Assembly: GCA_028818705.1 (NCBI GenBank) | Contig: JAPPNJ010000158.1 | Span: forward strand, 1-64,000 | Direction: 5' to 3' | Length of the DNA stretch: 64,000 nt | Origin: Candidatus Poribacteria bacterium | GTDB lineage: Bacteria; Poribacteria; WGA-4E; WGA-3G | In this document: one piece after another, positions 26,133 to 34,967 of the stretch | Numbering within the stretch: position 1 is the stretch's first letter | Layout of the letters: the number at the start of each line of letters is the position of its first letter | Notes under the pieces: model-generated | Told to the model about the DNA's origin: nothing | The model's input: the letters and a program-made list of their open reading frames with translations, nothing else | Databases searched by the model: none | Program-made: the position numbers and the translations under genes

Positions 26133-27416
26133 TTACAATGCAAAGGTCTTCTCATCGTCAAGAGCCATCAGTGCGAACCATGTATTGATATCTGTCCGCT
26201 CTGGCGCGATTTTATCAATCATCTTCGCCATGAATGCTTTATAACGTTCATCTGTGGGACCCATCTGAGTCATCCGTTCGTTATAGGCTTCGATATCTAC
26301 TTCGTTTTTCGGATGATTTGCCTTCAACCATGCCTCGACGTCTGCATCGGTTGACAATGTGTTTAATGCCTCAGCGAATTCTGCATCGGAGACCCCTAAG
26401 AAACCGAGCGTTGCCCGGTCGATTCCAGAATCTTCACCATAGAAATATGCTCCCAGCGTATTGCTGTTAGATGCGCGTCCCTTATCAATCAGACGTGCGA
26501 GCTGTACCATTCCATAGACATCTGTGCTGTAAGGACTCCGTGGCGCGCGGCGGTTGAGATCAACGATACCAAAACTCAATTGATCGTCCACATCTTGAAG
26601 TTGTACCCATGTGGTGATGTCAGTGCGGGTCGGGTCTACTTCTTGACATCGCGCTTCAAACCGTTCCCGTGTTGCTTCGTTGGGTCCATAGTTTACCAAC
26701 GTGTCGTTGAATTCATCGATTTCGTCTTGTGATTTACCGGAGTTTTCGAGTACCCACGCCCCAATTTCAAGGTTATTTGGGTTGTTAACTGCTGCTTCCT
26801 GAAAGTCCGCAGCTGAAATATCGAGGAATGCCAAAATGCGGATATCTTGTCCAGAATCATCACCGTATACGTATTCACCGATTTTCTCTGCACGGTGGGC
26901 ACGCGCTTTATCAGCCATACGGGCGACACCACAAATGCCACCTACATCTTTGGCGCGTGCGCTGCGTGGTGGTCCGACAGTGAGATCGACCTGCCAGAAG
27001 CTGCCCCAATCGTCCAATTCCATTGATTGGAGCACTGTTGTAATATCCGTTCTGCCTGGTGCAAAGCGAGCGAGTCGCTCCTTGAGGCGTTGTTTGTGTC
27101 CTTCAGTATCGGGGTTTTGGCTGATAACATGATCGTTAAATTCCGCGATCTCTGCTTCTGTCTTTCCGCTTGTGTCGAGTACCCACTGTCCGAGTGCAGC
27201 ATCGTCATGTTCATCCGCTGCTTCTGCGTAGGCACCAGCGGTAATTCCCAGAAACTCCAAAACTTGTCGATCCAAGCCAGAATTTTCGCCGTAGATATAC
27301 TCGCCGAGTGTCTCTGCGTTATGTGCGCGTGCCTTGTCTGTCAGCCGTGCCGCGCCTACAATTCCAGCGATACCGAGGTTTGTAGGACGACGTGGCGGTT
27401 GGCGTGTTAAATCCAT
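26133..27416 (-). CDS. Protein of three tandem DUF5069 domains
   Basis: A 427-residue protein made of three copies of a domain of about 140 residues (roughly 1-140, 141-285 and 286-427). Each opens with a PPR-x(n)-G-x-x-x-x-ARLxDKARA block and continues with LGEYIYGENSG, then LEFLGITA (variants LAFLDISA and LGFLGVSD). This is the pattern of DUF5069, usually a single-domain protein. Each copy ends with a RTDI(T/N)T segment. No signal peptide or membrane segment. Function unknown. The fusion of three copies is unusual. A promoter-like sequence lies at 27464-27491. Confidence 0.78.
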   Translation of the reverse strand: MDLTRQPPRRPTNLGIAGIVGAARLTDKARAHNAETLGEYIYGENSGLDRQVLEFLGITAGAYAEAADEHDDAALGQWVLDTSGKTEAEIAEFNDHVISQNPDTEGHKQRLKERLARFAPGRTDITTVLQSMELDDWGSFWQVDLTVGPPRSARAKDVGGICGVARMADKARAHRAEKIGEYVYGDDSGQDIRILAFLDISAADFQEAAVNNPNNLEIGAWVLENSGKSQDEIDEFNDTLVNYGPNEATRERFEARCQEVDPTRTDITTWVQLQDVDDQLSFGIVDLNRRAPRSPYSTDVYGMVQLARLIDKGRASNSNTLGAYFYGEDSGIDRATLGFLGVSDAEFAEALNTLSTDADVEAWLKANHPKNEVDIEAYNERMTQMGPTDERYKAFMAKMIDKIAPERTDINTWFALMALDDEKTFAL

Positions 27417-27463
27417 AATTTGTTGTCCTTCCGATTCAGGAAATGAGATATTATTCTTTCAGT

Positions 27464-27491
27464 ATTTTATCATGTTTAAAGGGGGTGTCAA
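27464..27491 (-). promoter_or_regulatory. Sigma-70-like promoter for the DUF5069 gene
   Basis: Minus-strand TTGACA (27491-27486), 16-base spacer, TAAAAT (27469-27464), about 50 bp before the start codon. Confidence 0.5.
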
Positions 27492-27521
27492 GGGAAATCT
27501 GTGTCAGGCTCCTAATTTGCC

Positions 27522-27550
27522 TTGACATTTTTCAGGGAAAATGCTATGTT
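27522..27550 (+). promoter_or_regulatory. Sigma-70-like promoter for the cupin gene
   Basis: Plus-strand TTGACA (27522-27527), 17-base spacer, TATGTT (27545-27550). It sits 28 bp before the ATG and back to back with the promoter of the DUF5069 gene. Confidence 0.45.
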
Positions 27551-27577
27551 TAGCACAAAAGTGCATGGAGGAACGCA

Positions 27578-28210
27578 ATGGGATTCCCTGTTTACGATTA
27601 CCGGACGGATATACGCAATGTGTTGGTGACCCCACAAATTCGCTCGCGGTTCCTAAGAATGGAGCCTGGACAGAGTGCCCAACGCCACAGCCACGACTTA
27701 GGGCATGAAATTTTCCTGATTCTGGAAGGACGTGTTGAGTTTGAGATTGATGGCGAAACGGAAGAACTGGGACCGGGACAGATGTGTATCGCTTTGGCAG
27801 ATCAGCCACACACGGTGCGTGTTCTTGGTAATGAACCGATGACGATGTACCTGTCGGTTACACCACATATACACCCGACGCACACGCCGCGGACAGAAGA
27901 TGGCGAGCGGTTGCCACATAATTTTGTTTCCTCTCGGGCTTACGATGTCGAACCGAATATGCAGGTGTCTATATCGGAACTCGTTGCGCGCCAAATACAT
28001 GCATCACAATTGCTTGAAGAACTAATCCAAACTTGTACAGCGATTCAGAAGGAGATGGGAACACAACTCAAGGCGGCTCTCGCCGAAGGTGATACGGATG
28101 CCGCTGCTGCATCGCGTAAAGCGATGTGGGAAGCGATCTATCCGGTTTACAAGACTGTTGCTGAATTGGCAGATGTTTGGAACGCGCTTGCGCCTCGTGT
28201 AAACGATTAG
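27578..28210 (+). CDS. Cupin-domain protein
   Basis: A 210-residue protein whose first 110 residues form a cupin barrel. Motif 1 is visible as RHSHDLGHEIFLILEGRVEFEI (metal-type His, His and Glu) and motif 2 as GQMCIALADQPHTVRVLG. The C-terminal 90 residues are helical (LLEELIQTCTAIQKEMGTQLKAAL) with no recognised family. GGAGG lies before the ATG (AGTGCATGGAGGAACGC). The metal and substrate are unknown. It is divergently oriented from the DUF5069 gene. Confidence 0.8.
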   Translation: MGFPVYDYRTDIRNVLVTPQIRSRFLRMEPGQSAQRHSHDLGHEIFLILEGRVEFEIDGETEELGPGQMCIALADQPHTVRVLGNEPMTMYLSVTPHIHPTHTPRTEDGERLPHNFVSSRAYDVEPNMQVSISELVARQIHASQLLEELIQTCTAIQKEMGTQLKAALAEGDTDAAAASRKAMWEAIYPVYKTVAELADVWNALAPRVND

Positions 28211-28626
28211 TCCTTTCGTAGGTGAACTGACAAACTCTGGTTTATCTTGTCAGTTTTTTACTTGTTTTATCTTGAAGTCTGTGATATACTTAAAGCAACA
28301 AAGGGACGTTTGCCTAATTTATTTGGGAAAGATTACCTGATTTGAACCGAATTTGGTTTTACAACGTTTTTAATGGTTGTCAGTTGTTAGTTGTTAGTCA
28401 TCGGTCAAGAGACGTTTTTGTAACAATCGCCCTAACTTGGAGTAGTCCAAGAAGTAGTGAATTGTTACATAGAGACCTCTTAACCGAAGATCGAAAACTG
28501 ATAACTTTGGAAACCGACAACCGCTATCTATAACAATGGATTTCCTTTAAACAACGAAGAATTGATCTCTGTTCAAAAAGGCAGAGAGAAAACGTCAAAA
28601 TATAAATGAATTGTAAGGAGTACCTT
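28211..28626. other. 416-bp spacer with an interspersed repeat
   Basis: After the cupin gene there is a hairpin with TTTTTT at 28222-28260 (GTGAACTGACAAACT, then TTGTCAGTTTTTT), a possible weak terminator. The TCAGTT-word repeat fills 28374-28531. Nothing else is recognisable. Confidence 0.5.
28374..28531. repeat. TCAGTT-word interspersed repeat, copy 1
   Basis: Left end GGTTGTCAGTTGTTAG words, a TTGTAACAATCGCCC / GAATTGTTACA inverted pair, the central palindrome CTTGGAGTAGTCCAAG (28436-28451), and a right end of ACTGATAACT and ACCGACAACC words. Confidence 0.7.
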
Positions 28627-30975
28627 ATGATGAGAAACCAGTTTTTTAACAGGAAATTACTTTTTTCCTTGTTAGCTGTTGTAATGTGTTTAGGGTTTAC
28701 AGCGATGAGTTACGGTCAGGCCGTCGTCTCTGTAGAACCTGCTGAAGTAGAATCCCCGGCAGCCGGGGAAGAACTCATGGTGAGTATTAATATAGCGGGT
28801 GGCGCGGATGTTGCCGGGTATCAAGTAACTGTTAACTTTGATCCAACTGCGCTCGGTTATGTTTCTGGTGCAAACGCTGATTATCTACCCGCGGGTGCGT
28901 TTGCGGTGCCGGTTGTTACAACTGACAATAGTGTTACGATCGCGGCAACTTCTTTGACGGGTGCGGCGGCGGATGTCGATGGTACACTCGCTACAGTAAC
29001 ATTTGAAGTCCTTGAGGCGAAGGCGTCTGCTATCAGCCTAAGTGCTGTTACCTTGGCTGATGCTACTGCAAGTGCTTTAGAGGTTACGACTGCAGATGGT
29101 ATGGTTACTGTTGCTGGTGCTGAAGAACCAGCTGCCGAGGAACCTCCTGCTGAAGAACCAGCTGCCGAGGAAGCTCCTGCTGAAGAAGTTCCAACAGAGG
29201 AAGTTCCTGCTGAGGAAGCTCCGGCAGAAGAGGTTGTTCCTGAAATGCCGACGAGCCAAATGTTCGAGATTACACTCACGAATCTGACGATGGGTGAACA
29301 CGGTATGAGTGGACAAACTTTCTCACCCGCCATCTTCGCAGCACACCCCGCAGGCGTAAAGATCGCCGAAGTCGGGCAACCCGCAAGTCCAGCACTTGTT
29401 GCTCTTGCTGAAGGTGGAGATACCTCAGGACTCGCCACGCTTGCAGAGGCTGCTGGTGCGAGCGTCATGATCGCTATGAATGCGGATGGCACGCGCAGAT
29501 ATACGATGCCGGGGCAATCTACGACTGTGACCGTAACTGCTGACATGGTCAACGCTTCGCTCTCTATGGGGTCAATGTTAGTTTCAACCAACGATGCCTT
29601 TATTGCGGCTGTTGACGTGCCACTCTTTGATGAAGATGGCATGCCTGTCTCGGCAGAACTTGAGTTGATGGCGTATGACGCTGGTAGTGAAGATAACACA
29701 GAGATGGCATCAGACATTCCGGGTCCTCTCGGCTTAGATGCTGCTGTGGATCCTGCGGGTAGCAATGAACGCGTGCCGACGGCAGACGGTGTTATCGCTG
29801 CACACGAAGGTATTCAAGGGGTTGGTGATGTGAGTGAAGCGTTTGCGTGGGAAGAACCTGTAGCAATGCTGTCGATTATGCCTGTTGAGGCACCTGCGCC
29901 CCCCGAACCGGAACCCGAACCGATAGTTCCTGGTTTTGATGTGATGCTTGAGCCGGGTTTGAATATGGTTTCTGTTCCGTTAATGCCGTCCGAGCCTTAC
30001 ACGGCGAACTCGTTAGCAGAGATGCTGGGTGCGACCATCGTCATTAAGCTCAATGCTGCGACGCAGAGTTTCGTTGGTTACACGGTTGCTGATGGTGGCG
30101 ATGGCTTTGCGATTGATGGTGGTGAAGGTTATATCGTCAACACGCCTGCTGGAGGTATGGTGAAGTTTACGGGTGATGCGTGGGACAACCAACCTGAGCC
30201 GGAACCCGTTGTTGAAGAGCCAGCAGTCGAAGAGGAAGTCGTTGAAGAAGTCGCTGAGGAACCCGCTGCCGAAGAGGAAGCAGCTGAGGTGCCCGCCGCT
30301 GATGCAGCCGCTGAAGAACCAGTGGTCGTAGAAGTTGCACCTGCTGCGCCTGCGTTCTCTACCTTCAGAAGTGCCTGGGCGTTCATCGTCACAAGCGATA
30401 TCCAAGGCATGGATACTGGCAGAACTTACACACTCGTCGCTGAGAATCTTCGCACTGGCAACATCGCTACGCAGAATATCACTACGGGTGTGAAACGCGC
30501 CTCCGCCGTCTGGGCAGATCTGAACCGCAAAAGCGTCGTTGAAGCAGGCGATAAACTCCAAATCGCCCTCTACGACGATCGCGGTCGTGTCGTTTCGGGT
30601 CCGTTCCAACGCACAGTCGCCACGACGGATCTTCGCAACGCCTTCTTGAGTGTGGATCTGAGGGTGGGTGATGTGCGTCCACAAGAGACGGTTCTGGCCC
30701 AGAACTTCCCGAATCCGTTCAATCCTGAGACGTGGATTCCGTATGAGTTGAGCGAAGGGACAGAAGTATCGATTCAGATATATGACGTATCGGGTCGTTT
30801 GGTTCGTTCGTTGGATTTGGGTTGGCAGCCGGTAGGTTCGTATATGACGCCCTCGAGTGCTGCGTATTGGGATGGTCGTAATGCTGTAGGCGAACGTGTA
30901 GCGAGTGGTATCTACTTCTATACGTTGCACACATCAGATTTTGCTGCAACCCGACGGATGGTTATCCTGAAGTAA
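28627..30975 (+). CDS. Cohesin / spondin / FlgD-like sorting-domain surface protein
   Basis: About 782 residues; ATG 28627 (MMRNQFFN) has AAGGAG six bases upstream. A signal peptide (LLAVVMCLGFTAMSYGQ) is followed by a cohesin-like domain (VVSVEPAEVESPAAGEELMV then YQVTVNFDPTALGY), a Pro/Ala/Glu linker, a spondin-N-like domain (FEITLTNLTMGEHGM then PAGVKIAEVGQPASPALVAL), a second PEPEPE/EEPA linker, and a C-terminal FlgD-like Ig or sorting domain (QNFPNPFNPETWIPYEL, then DGRNAVGERVASGIYFYTL, ending MVILK). It is exported and probably anchored at the cell surface. A dockerin-bearing protein is encoded next, so the two may assemble. It is acidic and low in Cys. Confidence 0.85.
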   Translation: MMRNQFFNRKLLFSLLAVVMCLGFTAMSYGQAVVSVEPAEVESPAAGEELMVSINIAGGADVAGYQVTVNFDPTALGYVSGANADYLPAGAFAVPVVTTDNSVTIAATSLTGAAADVDGTLATVTFEVLEAKASAISLSAVTLADATASALEVTTADGMVTVAGAEEPAAEEPPAEEPAAEEAPAEEVPTEEVPAEEAPAEEVVPEMPTSQMFEITLTNLTMGEHGMSGQTFSPAIFAAHPAGVKIAEVGQPASPALVALAEGGDTSGLATLAEAAGASVMIAMNADGTRRYTMPGQSTTVTVTADMVNASLSMGSMLVSTNDAFIAAVDVPLFDEDGMPVSAELELMAYDAGSEDNTEMASDIPGPLGLDAAVDPAGSNERVPTADGVIAAHEGIQGVGDVSEAFAWEEPVAMLSIMPVEAPAPPEPEPEPIVPGFDVMLEPGLNMVSVPLMPSEPYTANSLAEMLGATIVIKLNAATQSFVGYTVADGGDGFAIDGGEGYIVNTPAGGMVKFTGDAWDNQPEPEPVVEEPAVEEEVVEEVAEEPAAEEEAAEVPAADAAAEEPVVVEVAPAAPAFSTFRSAWAFIVTSDIQGMDTGRTYTLVAENLRTGNIATQNITTGVKRASAVWADLNRKSVVEAGDKLQIALYDDRGRVVSGPFQRTVATTDLRNAFLSVDLRVGDVRPQETVLAQNFPNPFNPETWIPYELSEGTEVSIQIYDVSGRLVRSLDLGWQPVGSYMTPSSAAYWDGRNAVGERVASGIYFYTLHTSDFAATRRMVILK

Positions 30976-30977
30976 AT

Positions 30978-31116
30978 GGCTGTCAGTTATCGGTTGTCGG
31001 TTTTCAGTTAAAGAGGGGCTCTGTAACAAATTCATTACTTTCTGAAGTACTCCAAGTAGCGGAGGATTGTTACAAACCGCTCTTACCGACAACCGGAGAC
31101 TGACAACTAATGACAA
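30978..31116. repeat. TCAGTT-word interspersed repeat, copy 2
   Basis: Starts GGCTGTCAGTTATCGG, has CTGTAACAA/TTGTTACA inner arms and GAAGTACTCC at the centre, and ends GACTGACAACTAATGAC. It follows the sorting-domain gene directly. Confidence 0.7.
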
Positions 31117-31125
31117 TAAAAAAAT

Positions 31126-31196
31126 AAAACGCCCCAATCAGCCGGTTGAGCTAACCGCGAATCAACGCCGATTAGCAGTCGGTGTTGGGGCGTTTT
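31126..31196 (+). terminator. Terminator with a branched (three-way) stem
   Basis: Outer arms AAAACGCCCCAA (31126-31137) and TTGGGGCGTTTT (31185-31196) run into a T-tract. Between them are two more hairpins, CGGTT/AACCG (31143-31157) and CAACGCCGA/TCGGTGTTG-like (31163-31186). It should end the upstream transcript. Confidence 0.65.
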
Positions 31197-31224
31197 TTGA
31201 TATATACGCGAAAGGAGAAGTTTT

Positions 31225-32367
31225 TTGAGTTATCTAAAAAATATTTTACCTGAATGTAAAGCAAAGACAAATTCTGCCCGTGTGAGCAGAATTTGGGGGC
31301 TGCTTCTGCTGTTTTTTGTGGCAAACAGTAATAGCGTATTCGGTTTTACTGCCGGTCCTCCAGATGAAAAAACTGGTGCTCCGAATGAAGGCACTTGTAT
31401 GACTGCGGGTTGTCATGCTGGGAACGACCTGAATATTTCGGGTGGGTCACTGATGATAACAACCCCCGAGACCTATGAACCGGGTGAGGTGTATACGATT
31501 ATTGTTAATTTGGAGCGTGCTGGGCAGAGCAAGTGGGGTTTTCAGATGACTGCACTGGATGCTGATGGCGCACGTGCTGGTATCTTTGCAGATGATGCAG
31601 CGAAGACACAAGTTTCGGAAACAAACAGTAAACAGTATATTAAGCATACTGCAGCCGGGACTGCAGGTGCGAACGATGCGAACAGCTGGGAATTTGAATG
31701 GACTGCCCCTGATACAGATGTAGGTCCCGTTACTTTCTATGCTGCTGGAAACGCTTCCAATGGAAATTTCAACCCTATAGACGATTATATTTACACAGCA
31801 CAAGAGGAATCGATCCCACCGATTCCTGTGGTTGCGGGTGTGTCCTTGGAAATTGTCGGGGAGATGGCTCTCTCCACGATAAATGCTGTTGCGGGTGTGA
31901 GTTATACCCTTAAGGTCACGAATACCGGGAACATGATGGATACAGTAGCACTTGAAGCCTCAGCAGAGGTCGGTATTGAAGGCAGCGTTCTGGGTTCTCT
32001 GAGTGACAGCTCGATTGAGCTGGATGCTGGTGTCTCTGTGGAGGTTACACTCAAGGTTGCAGGGGACTTATTCACAGAAGCTGGTGATTATGCTATTGAT
32101 GTAACGGCGACTTCTGGGACGGATAGTACGATGACCGCCGAGATCACAACGACGACCACTATAGAAACGCCACCGCCGCCTCCACCACCTACACCGTGGG
32201 ATGTGAACGATGATGGCACTGTGAATATTCAGGATTTAGTGCTTGTCGCCGGTCAATTCGGCCAGTCTGGGGAATCACTGAAAGGGGATGTAAATGGTGA
32301 TGGCACGGTAAATATTCTTGATTTGGTCGTTGTTTCCTCGCATTTCGGTGAAAATACAGGTAATTAG
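31225..32367 (+). CDS. Dockerin-bearing secreted protein with choice-of-anchor/Reeler-like domain
   Basis: 380 residues from a TTG start with AAAGGAG nearby. After a long n-region and the hydrophobic IWGLLLLFFVANSNSVFG comes a Reeler/choice-of-anchor-like domain opening GPPDEKTGAPNEGTCMTAGCHAGND; the CX4CH could bind haem c or be structural. A CARDB/NEW3-like beta domain follows (ALSTINAVAGVSYTLKVTNTGN). The C-terminus, after a Pro-rich linker, is a type I dockerin pair: DVNDDGTVNIQDLVLVAGQFG and DVNGDGTVNILDLVVVSSHFG. It may dock to the cohesin of the upstream neighbour. The n-region contains a hairpin repeat (31252-31294) shared with 26022-26082. Confidence 0.8.
   Translation: MSYLKNILPECKAKTNSARVSRIWGLLLLFFVANSNSVFGFTAGPPDEKTGAPNEGTCMTAGCHAGNDLNISGGSLMITTPETYEPGEVYTIIVNLERAGQSKWGFQMTALDADGARAGIFADDAAKTQVSETNSKQYIKHTAAGTAGANDANSWEFEWTAPDTDVGPVTFYAAGNASNGNFNPIDDYIYTAQEESIPPIPVVAGVSLEIVGEMALSTINAVAGVSYTLKVTNTGNMMDTVALEASAEVGIEGSVLGSLSDSSIELDAGVSVEVTLKVAGDLFTEAGDYAIDVTATSGTDSTMTAEITTTTTIETPPPPPPPTPWDVNDDGTVNIQDLVLVAGQFGQSGESLKGDVNGDGTVNILDLVVVSSHFGENTGN
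31252..31294 (+). repeat. Palindromic element inside the dockerin-protein gene
   Basis: The 18-base word GAATGTAAAGCAAAGACA (31252-31269) is identical to 26028-26045. It is followed by a 9-bp inverted repeat AAATTCTGC (31269-31277) / GCAGAATTT (31286-31294). It encodes the residues ECKAKTNSARVSRIW before the signal peptide core. Confidence 0.65.
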
Positions 32368-32469
32368 TCATAAGTTGGATTAAATGGGGGTGAATCCGCT
32401 ATTCAATCCAACCCAATTTCATCGCCACTCGTTGAATCCGTGCGTGGCAGAAGTATAGGAAGTATGAAC

Positions 32470-33540
32470 ATGGCATCTAAATATCGAGTTGGAATTATCG
32501 GATGTGGTGGTATTGCCAATGCCCATGCTCGTGGCTATCAGGGCTTTGAGCGGACAGAGATTGTGGCACTTGCCGACCCAGTCCAAGTAGCGCTTGACAA
32601 GTTTGCAGACACCTACGGCGTACCCGCTGAAAATTGCTATTTGGATGCGCGGGAAATGCTGGATAAAGAAAATCTTGATATTGTCAGTGTTGCAACATGG
32701 CATCAGCTCCATGCCCCGATGACAATCGCGGCGTGTGCGCGGAGCCCAAAGGCGGTACTCTGCGAGAAACCGATGGGTGTGAGTCTCGGGGAATGCGATG
32801 AGATGCTAATCGTCGCGAATCGAAACGATGTGAAAGTTGTGATTGGGCATCAACGCCGATTCAATTCTGCTTGGACAGATGCACGAAACCTGATCGCTGA
32901 GGGGGCAATCGGTGAACCTCAACAGGTTGTCTGTCAAGGCGGACAGGGGTTATTGAATGATTGTTCACACCTCTTTGATATGATGCGCTATGTGCTTAGT
33001 GACCCAGATCCGCAATGGGTTATCGGCAATGTTGAACGAAAAACGGAGCGTTACGAGCGCGGTATTCAGATTGAGGATCGGAGTGCTGGGATTGTCGGAT
33101 TTTCAAACGGCTGTATCGGTATGCTCCTACAAGAGATTGGCAGACCGAACTATCAGGGCGGCATCGTCTACGGGACAGACGGTATCGCCGATGTAACGGA
33201 GGGTCGCGTACGTCTCCTCAACAATAAGGCTACAGATTGGGAAGAACGTCCGTCTGATGGAAGAGATCAGCACGTTGCGCAAGCAGCCGAACTGGTTGAA
33301 TGGATTGAGGGTGGTCCAGAACACCGCGGTGAGGCGAAACATGGGCGTGCTTCTGTTGAAATTATCATGGCGATTTATGAATCGGCGCGGATGCACGAGG
33401 TCGTCCAATTACCGCTCCGGACGCATGCGAACCCACTGGATTTGATGATTGAGAGTGGAGATTTGCCTATCGAACGCCCGGGGCGTTACGACATTCGTGC
33501 GTTTTTGTTGCGTGGTGAATCGATGAAGCCTGAAAAATAA
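32470..33540 (+). CDS. Gfo/Idh/MocA family oxidoreductase
   Basis: About 356 residues from ATG 32470, which has AGGA nine bases upstream; ATG 32464 or GTG 32440 are alternatives. The NAD(P) Rossmann motif GIIGCGGIANAHARGY is near residue 7, and the family motif CEKPMGVSLGECDEM near 96 supplies the conserved Lys. QRRFN and DCSHLFDMMRYVL are typical of the C-terminal substrate domain with the catalytic His. It probably oxidises a sugar, inositol or sugar acid; the substrate cannot be told. It is followed by a MacB-type permease gene after 27 bp. A paralogue is at 34968-36014. Confidence 0.85.
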   Translation: MASKYRVGIIGCGGIANAHARGYQGFERTEIVALADPVQVALDKFADTYGVPAENCYLDAREMLDKENLDIVSVATWHQLHAPMTIAACARSPKAVLCEKPMGVSLGECDEMLIVANRNDVKVVIGHQRRFNSAWTDARNLIAEGAIGEPQQVVCQGGQGLLNDCSHLFDMMRYVLSDPDPQWVIGNVERKTERYERGIQIEDRSAGIVGFSNGCIGMLLQEIGRPNYQGGIVYGTDGIADVTEGRVRLLNNKATDWEERPSDGRDQHVAQAAELVEWIEGGPEHRGEAKHGRASVEIIMAIYESARMHEVVQLPLRTHANPLDLMIESGDLPIERPGRYDIRAFLLRGESMKPEK

Positions 33541-33567
33541 ATATCTCTTACAAGAATTTAGGGAACC

Positions 33568-34803
33568 ATGCAGATTACACAAGGTGTTACCGTTGGCATG
33601 GCAGCGCTACGGCGTAACAAGTTGCGCTCTGTACTAACGACGCTCGGCATTATCATTGGTATCGCAGCGGTTGTGGCTGTTGTCTCAGTCGGCGGCGGTG
33701 CAGAGCACCTCATGCTCGCTGAATTGGAACGGATTGGTGGTGCGGGTCTGATTGTCTGTTTTAGGAAAGGTGAGTTTCGTAGGGAGGATGGCTCGTATAT
33801 TGAGAATAAGCATCCGGAGTATATTGAATATGAAGACCTTGGTTTTCTCCTTGAAACCTGTCCTTCTCTTAAAGCAGCTACGGCGCTGTCGCAGATGAAT
33901 CTCACTGTATCACACAAGCACGTTAATCAGTCGCTTGAGATTTGGGGTGTTACCCCCTTCTATGAAGAGGTGAATAACTGGTATATTCAATCGGGCAGAT
34001 TTATTACACAGAGCGACATGGAACGAAGAGAACCCATTTGTGTAATTGGTTCTGAGGTCCGAAAAGACCTATTTGGCAGGGACGATCCAATAGGGCTTGA
34101 ACTTAGAATTGGTACAGAGCGGTTCACTATCATCGGAGTCATGGAGGAAAAGGGCAATAGTATGGCAAGTGAGGGGTGGGATAATCGAGTGATTATCCCG
34201 CTCACCACGATGGAGATTCGGTTTATAGGACAACAGAAGGGTCGGATTTTCTTATGGGCGCAGGCCGAAAGTTATGAGAAGGTCGAACAAGCGGTCGCTG
34301 AGATCAAAATCGCGATACGGCAGCAACACGGGGATGAAAAGTATTTTGAATTTTTCACGGCTAAGGAGATTATAAAGCAGGTAGGGAACGTTAGTCGGAT
34401 TGTTCAGATACTCTTAGGGGGTGTTGCGAGTGTTGCCTTGTTTGTTGGTGGTATCGGGATCATGAACATCATGTTAGTTTCTGTGACAGAAAGGACCCGT
34501 GAAATTGGCTTACGTAAAGCCATCGGTGCGAGGCGTCGCGATATTCTAATCCAATTCTTGATGGAAGCTATTGTTTTGAGCGTTTGCGGTGGTCTCATCG
34601 GTATTTTTATCGGAAGTAGTCTTGCTTCTGTTTCTGGTCTGATTATTTCAAGACTCATGCAGGCGAGTTGGCCCGCTGTGGTCTCTGTCGAAGCTGCTTT
34701 GATTGCATTTAGCGTCTCGGCGTTTATCGGTGTATTTTTTGGACTCTATCCAGCAAACAAGGCTGCCAGCCTCACGCCAACAGAAGCACTACGTCATGAG
34801 TAG
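33568..34803 (+). CDS. MacB-type ABC transporter permease (FtsX family)
   Basis: 411 residues with the MacB layout: an N-terminal helix (LTTLGIIIGIAAVVAVVSVG), a periplasmic core domain of about 240 residues (MacB_PCD), and three C-terminal helices around FVGGIGIMNIMLVSVTERTREIGLRKAIGARRRDI, the signature of this family. MacB-like permeases drive trans-envelope export or lipoprotein release with a separate ATPase and often a periplasmic adaptor. None is adjacent; the nearest candidate ATPase in this window is at 42970-43782 on the other strand. The C-terminus ends TPTEALRHE as usual. Confidence 0.85.
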   Translation: MQITQGVTVGMAALRRNKLRSVLTTLGIIIGIAAVVAVVSVGGGAEHLMLAELERIGGAGLIVCFRKGEFRREDGSYIENKHPEYIEYEDLGFLLETCPSLKAATALSQMNLTVSHKHVNQSLEIWGVTPFYEEVNNWYIQSGRFITQSDMERREPICVIGSEVRKDLFGRDDPIGLELRIGTERFTIIGVMEEKGNSMASEGWDNRVIIPLTTMEIRFIGQQKGRIFLWAQAESYEKVEQAVAEIKIAIRQQHGDEKYFEFFTAKEIIKQVGNVSRIVQILLGGVASVALFVGGIGIMNIMLVSVTERTREIGLRKAIGARRRDILIQFLMEAIVLSVCGGLIGIFIGSSLASVSGLIISRLMQASWPAVVSVEAALIAFSVSAFIGVFFGLYPANKAASLTPTEALRHE

Positions 34804-34811
34804 CAATCAAT

Positions 34812-34949
34812 TATTGGTACGGATTACTGCGTAATCCTTTTAGTTAATGGTTTTTAGTTAAGAGCAGTGTGTCATGCAAGTTTTACGTTGTCACCACAGG
34901 GGTTAACTAACAACCAGAAGTGGAGCGGAGCGGAACGTACTAACCACTA
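34812..34949. repeat. TCAGTT-word interspersed repeat, copy 3, with nested palindrome
   Basis: A divergent copy ending in TAACAACC and ACTAACCACTAAG words. Near its left end is a nested palindrome GGATTACTGCGTAATCC (34822-34838) inside TTGGTACGGATT, related to the nested unit at 42800-42829. TGGAGCGGAGCGGAACG is inserted near the right end. Confidence 0.55.
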
Positions 34950-34967
34950 AGTAAAGGAGCACATGCT

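Noticed and set aside
28881..29765. 294-codon minus-strand open frame opposite the cohesin protein
   Set aside because: It is a shadow of Ala/Glu/Val-rich coding sequence on the plus strand, Ser/Ala-rich, with no start signal or domain.
30013..30930. 305-codon minus-strand open frame
   Set aside because: Antisense shadow of the FlgD-like region; composition is not protein-like and no ribosome-binding site is seen.
31126..31196. tRNA-like gene in the branched hairpin
   Set aside because: There is no anticodon arm, T-loop (GGTTCGAATCC) or acceptor end; the T-tract fits a terminator.
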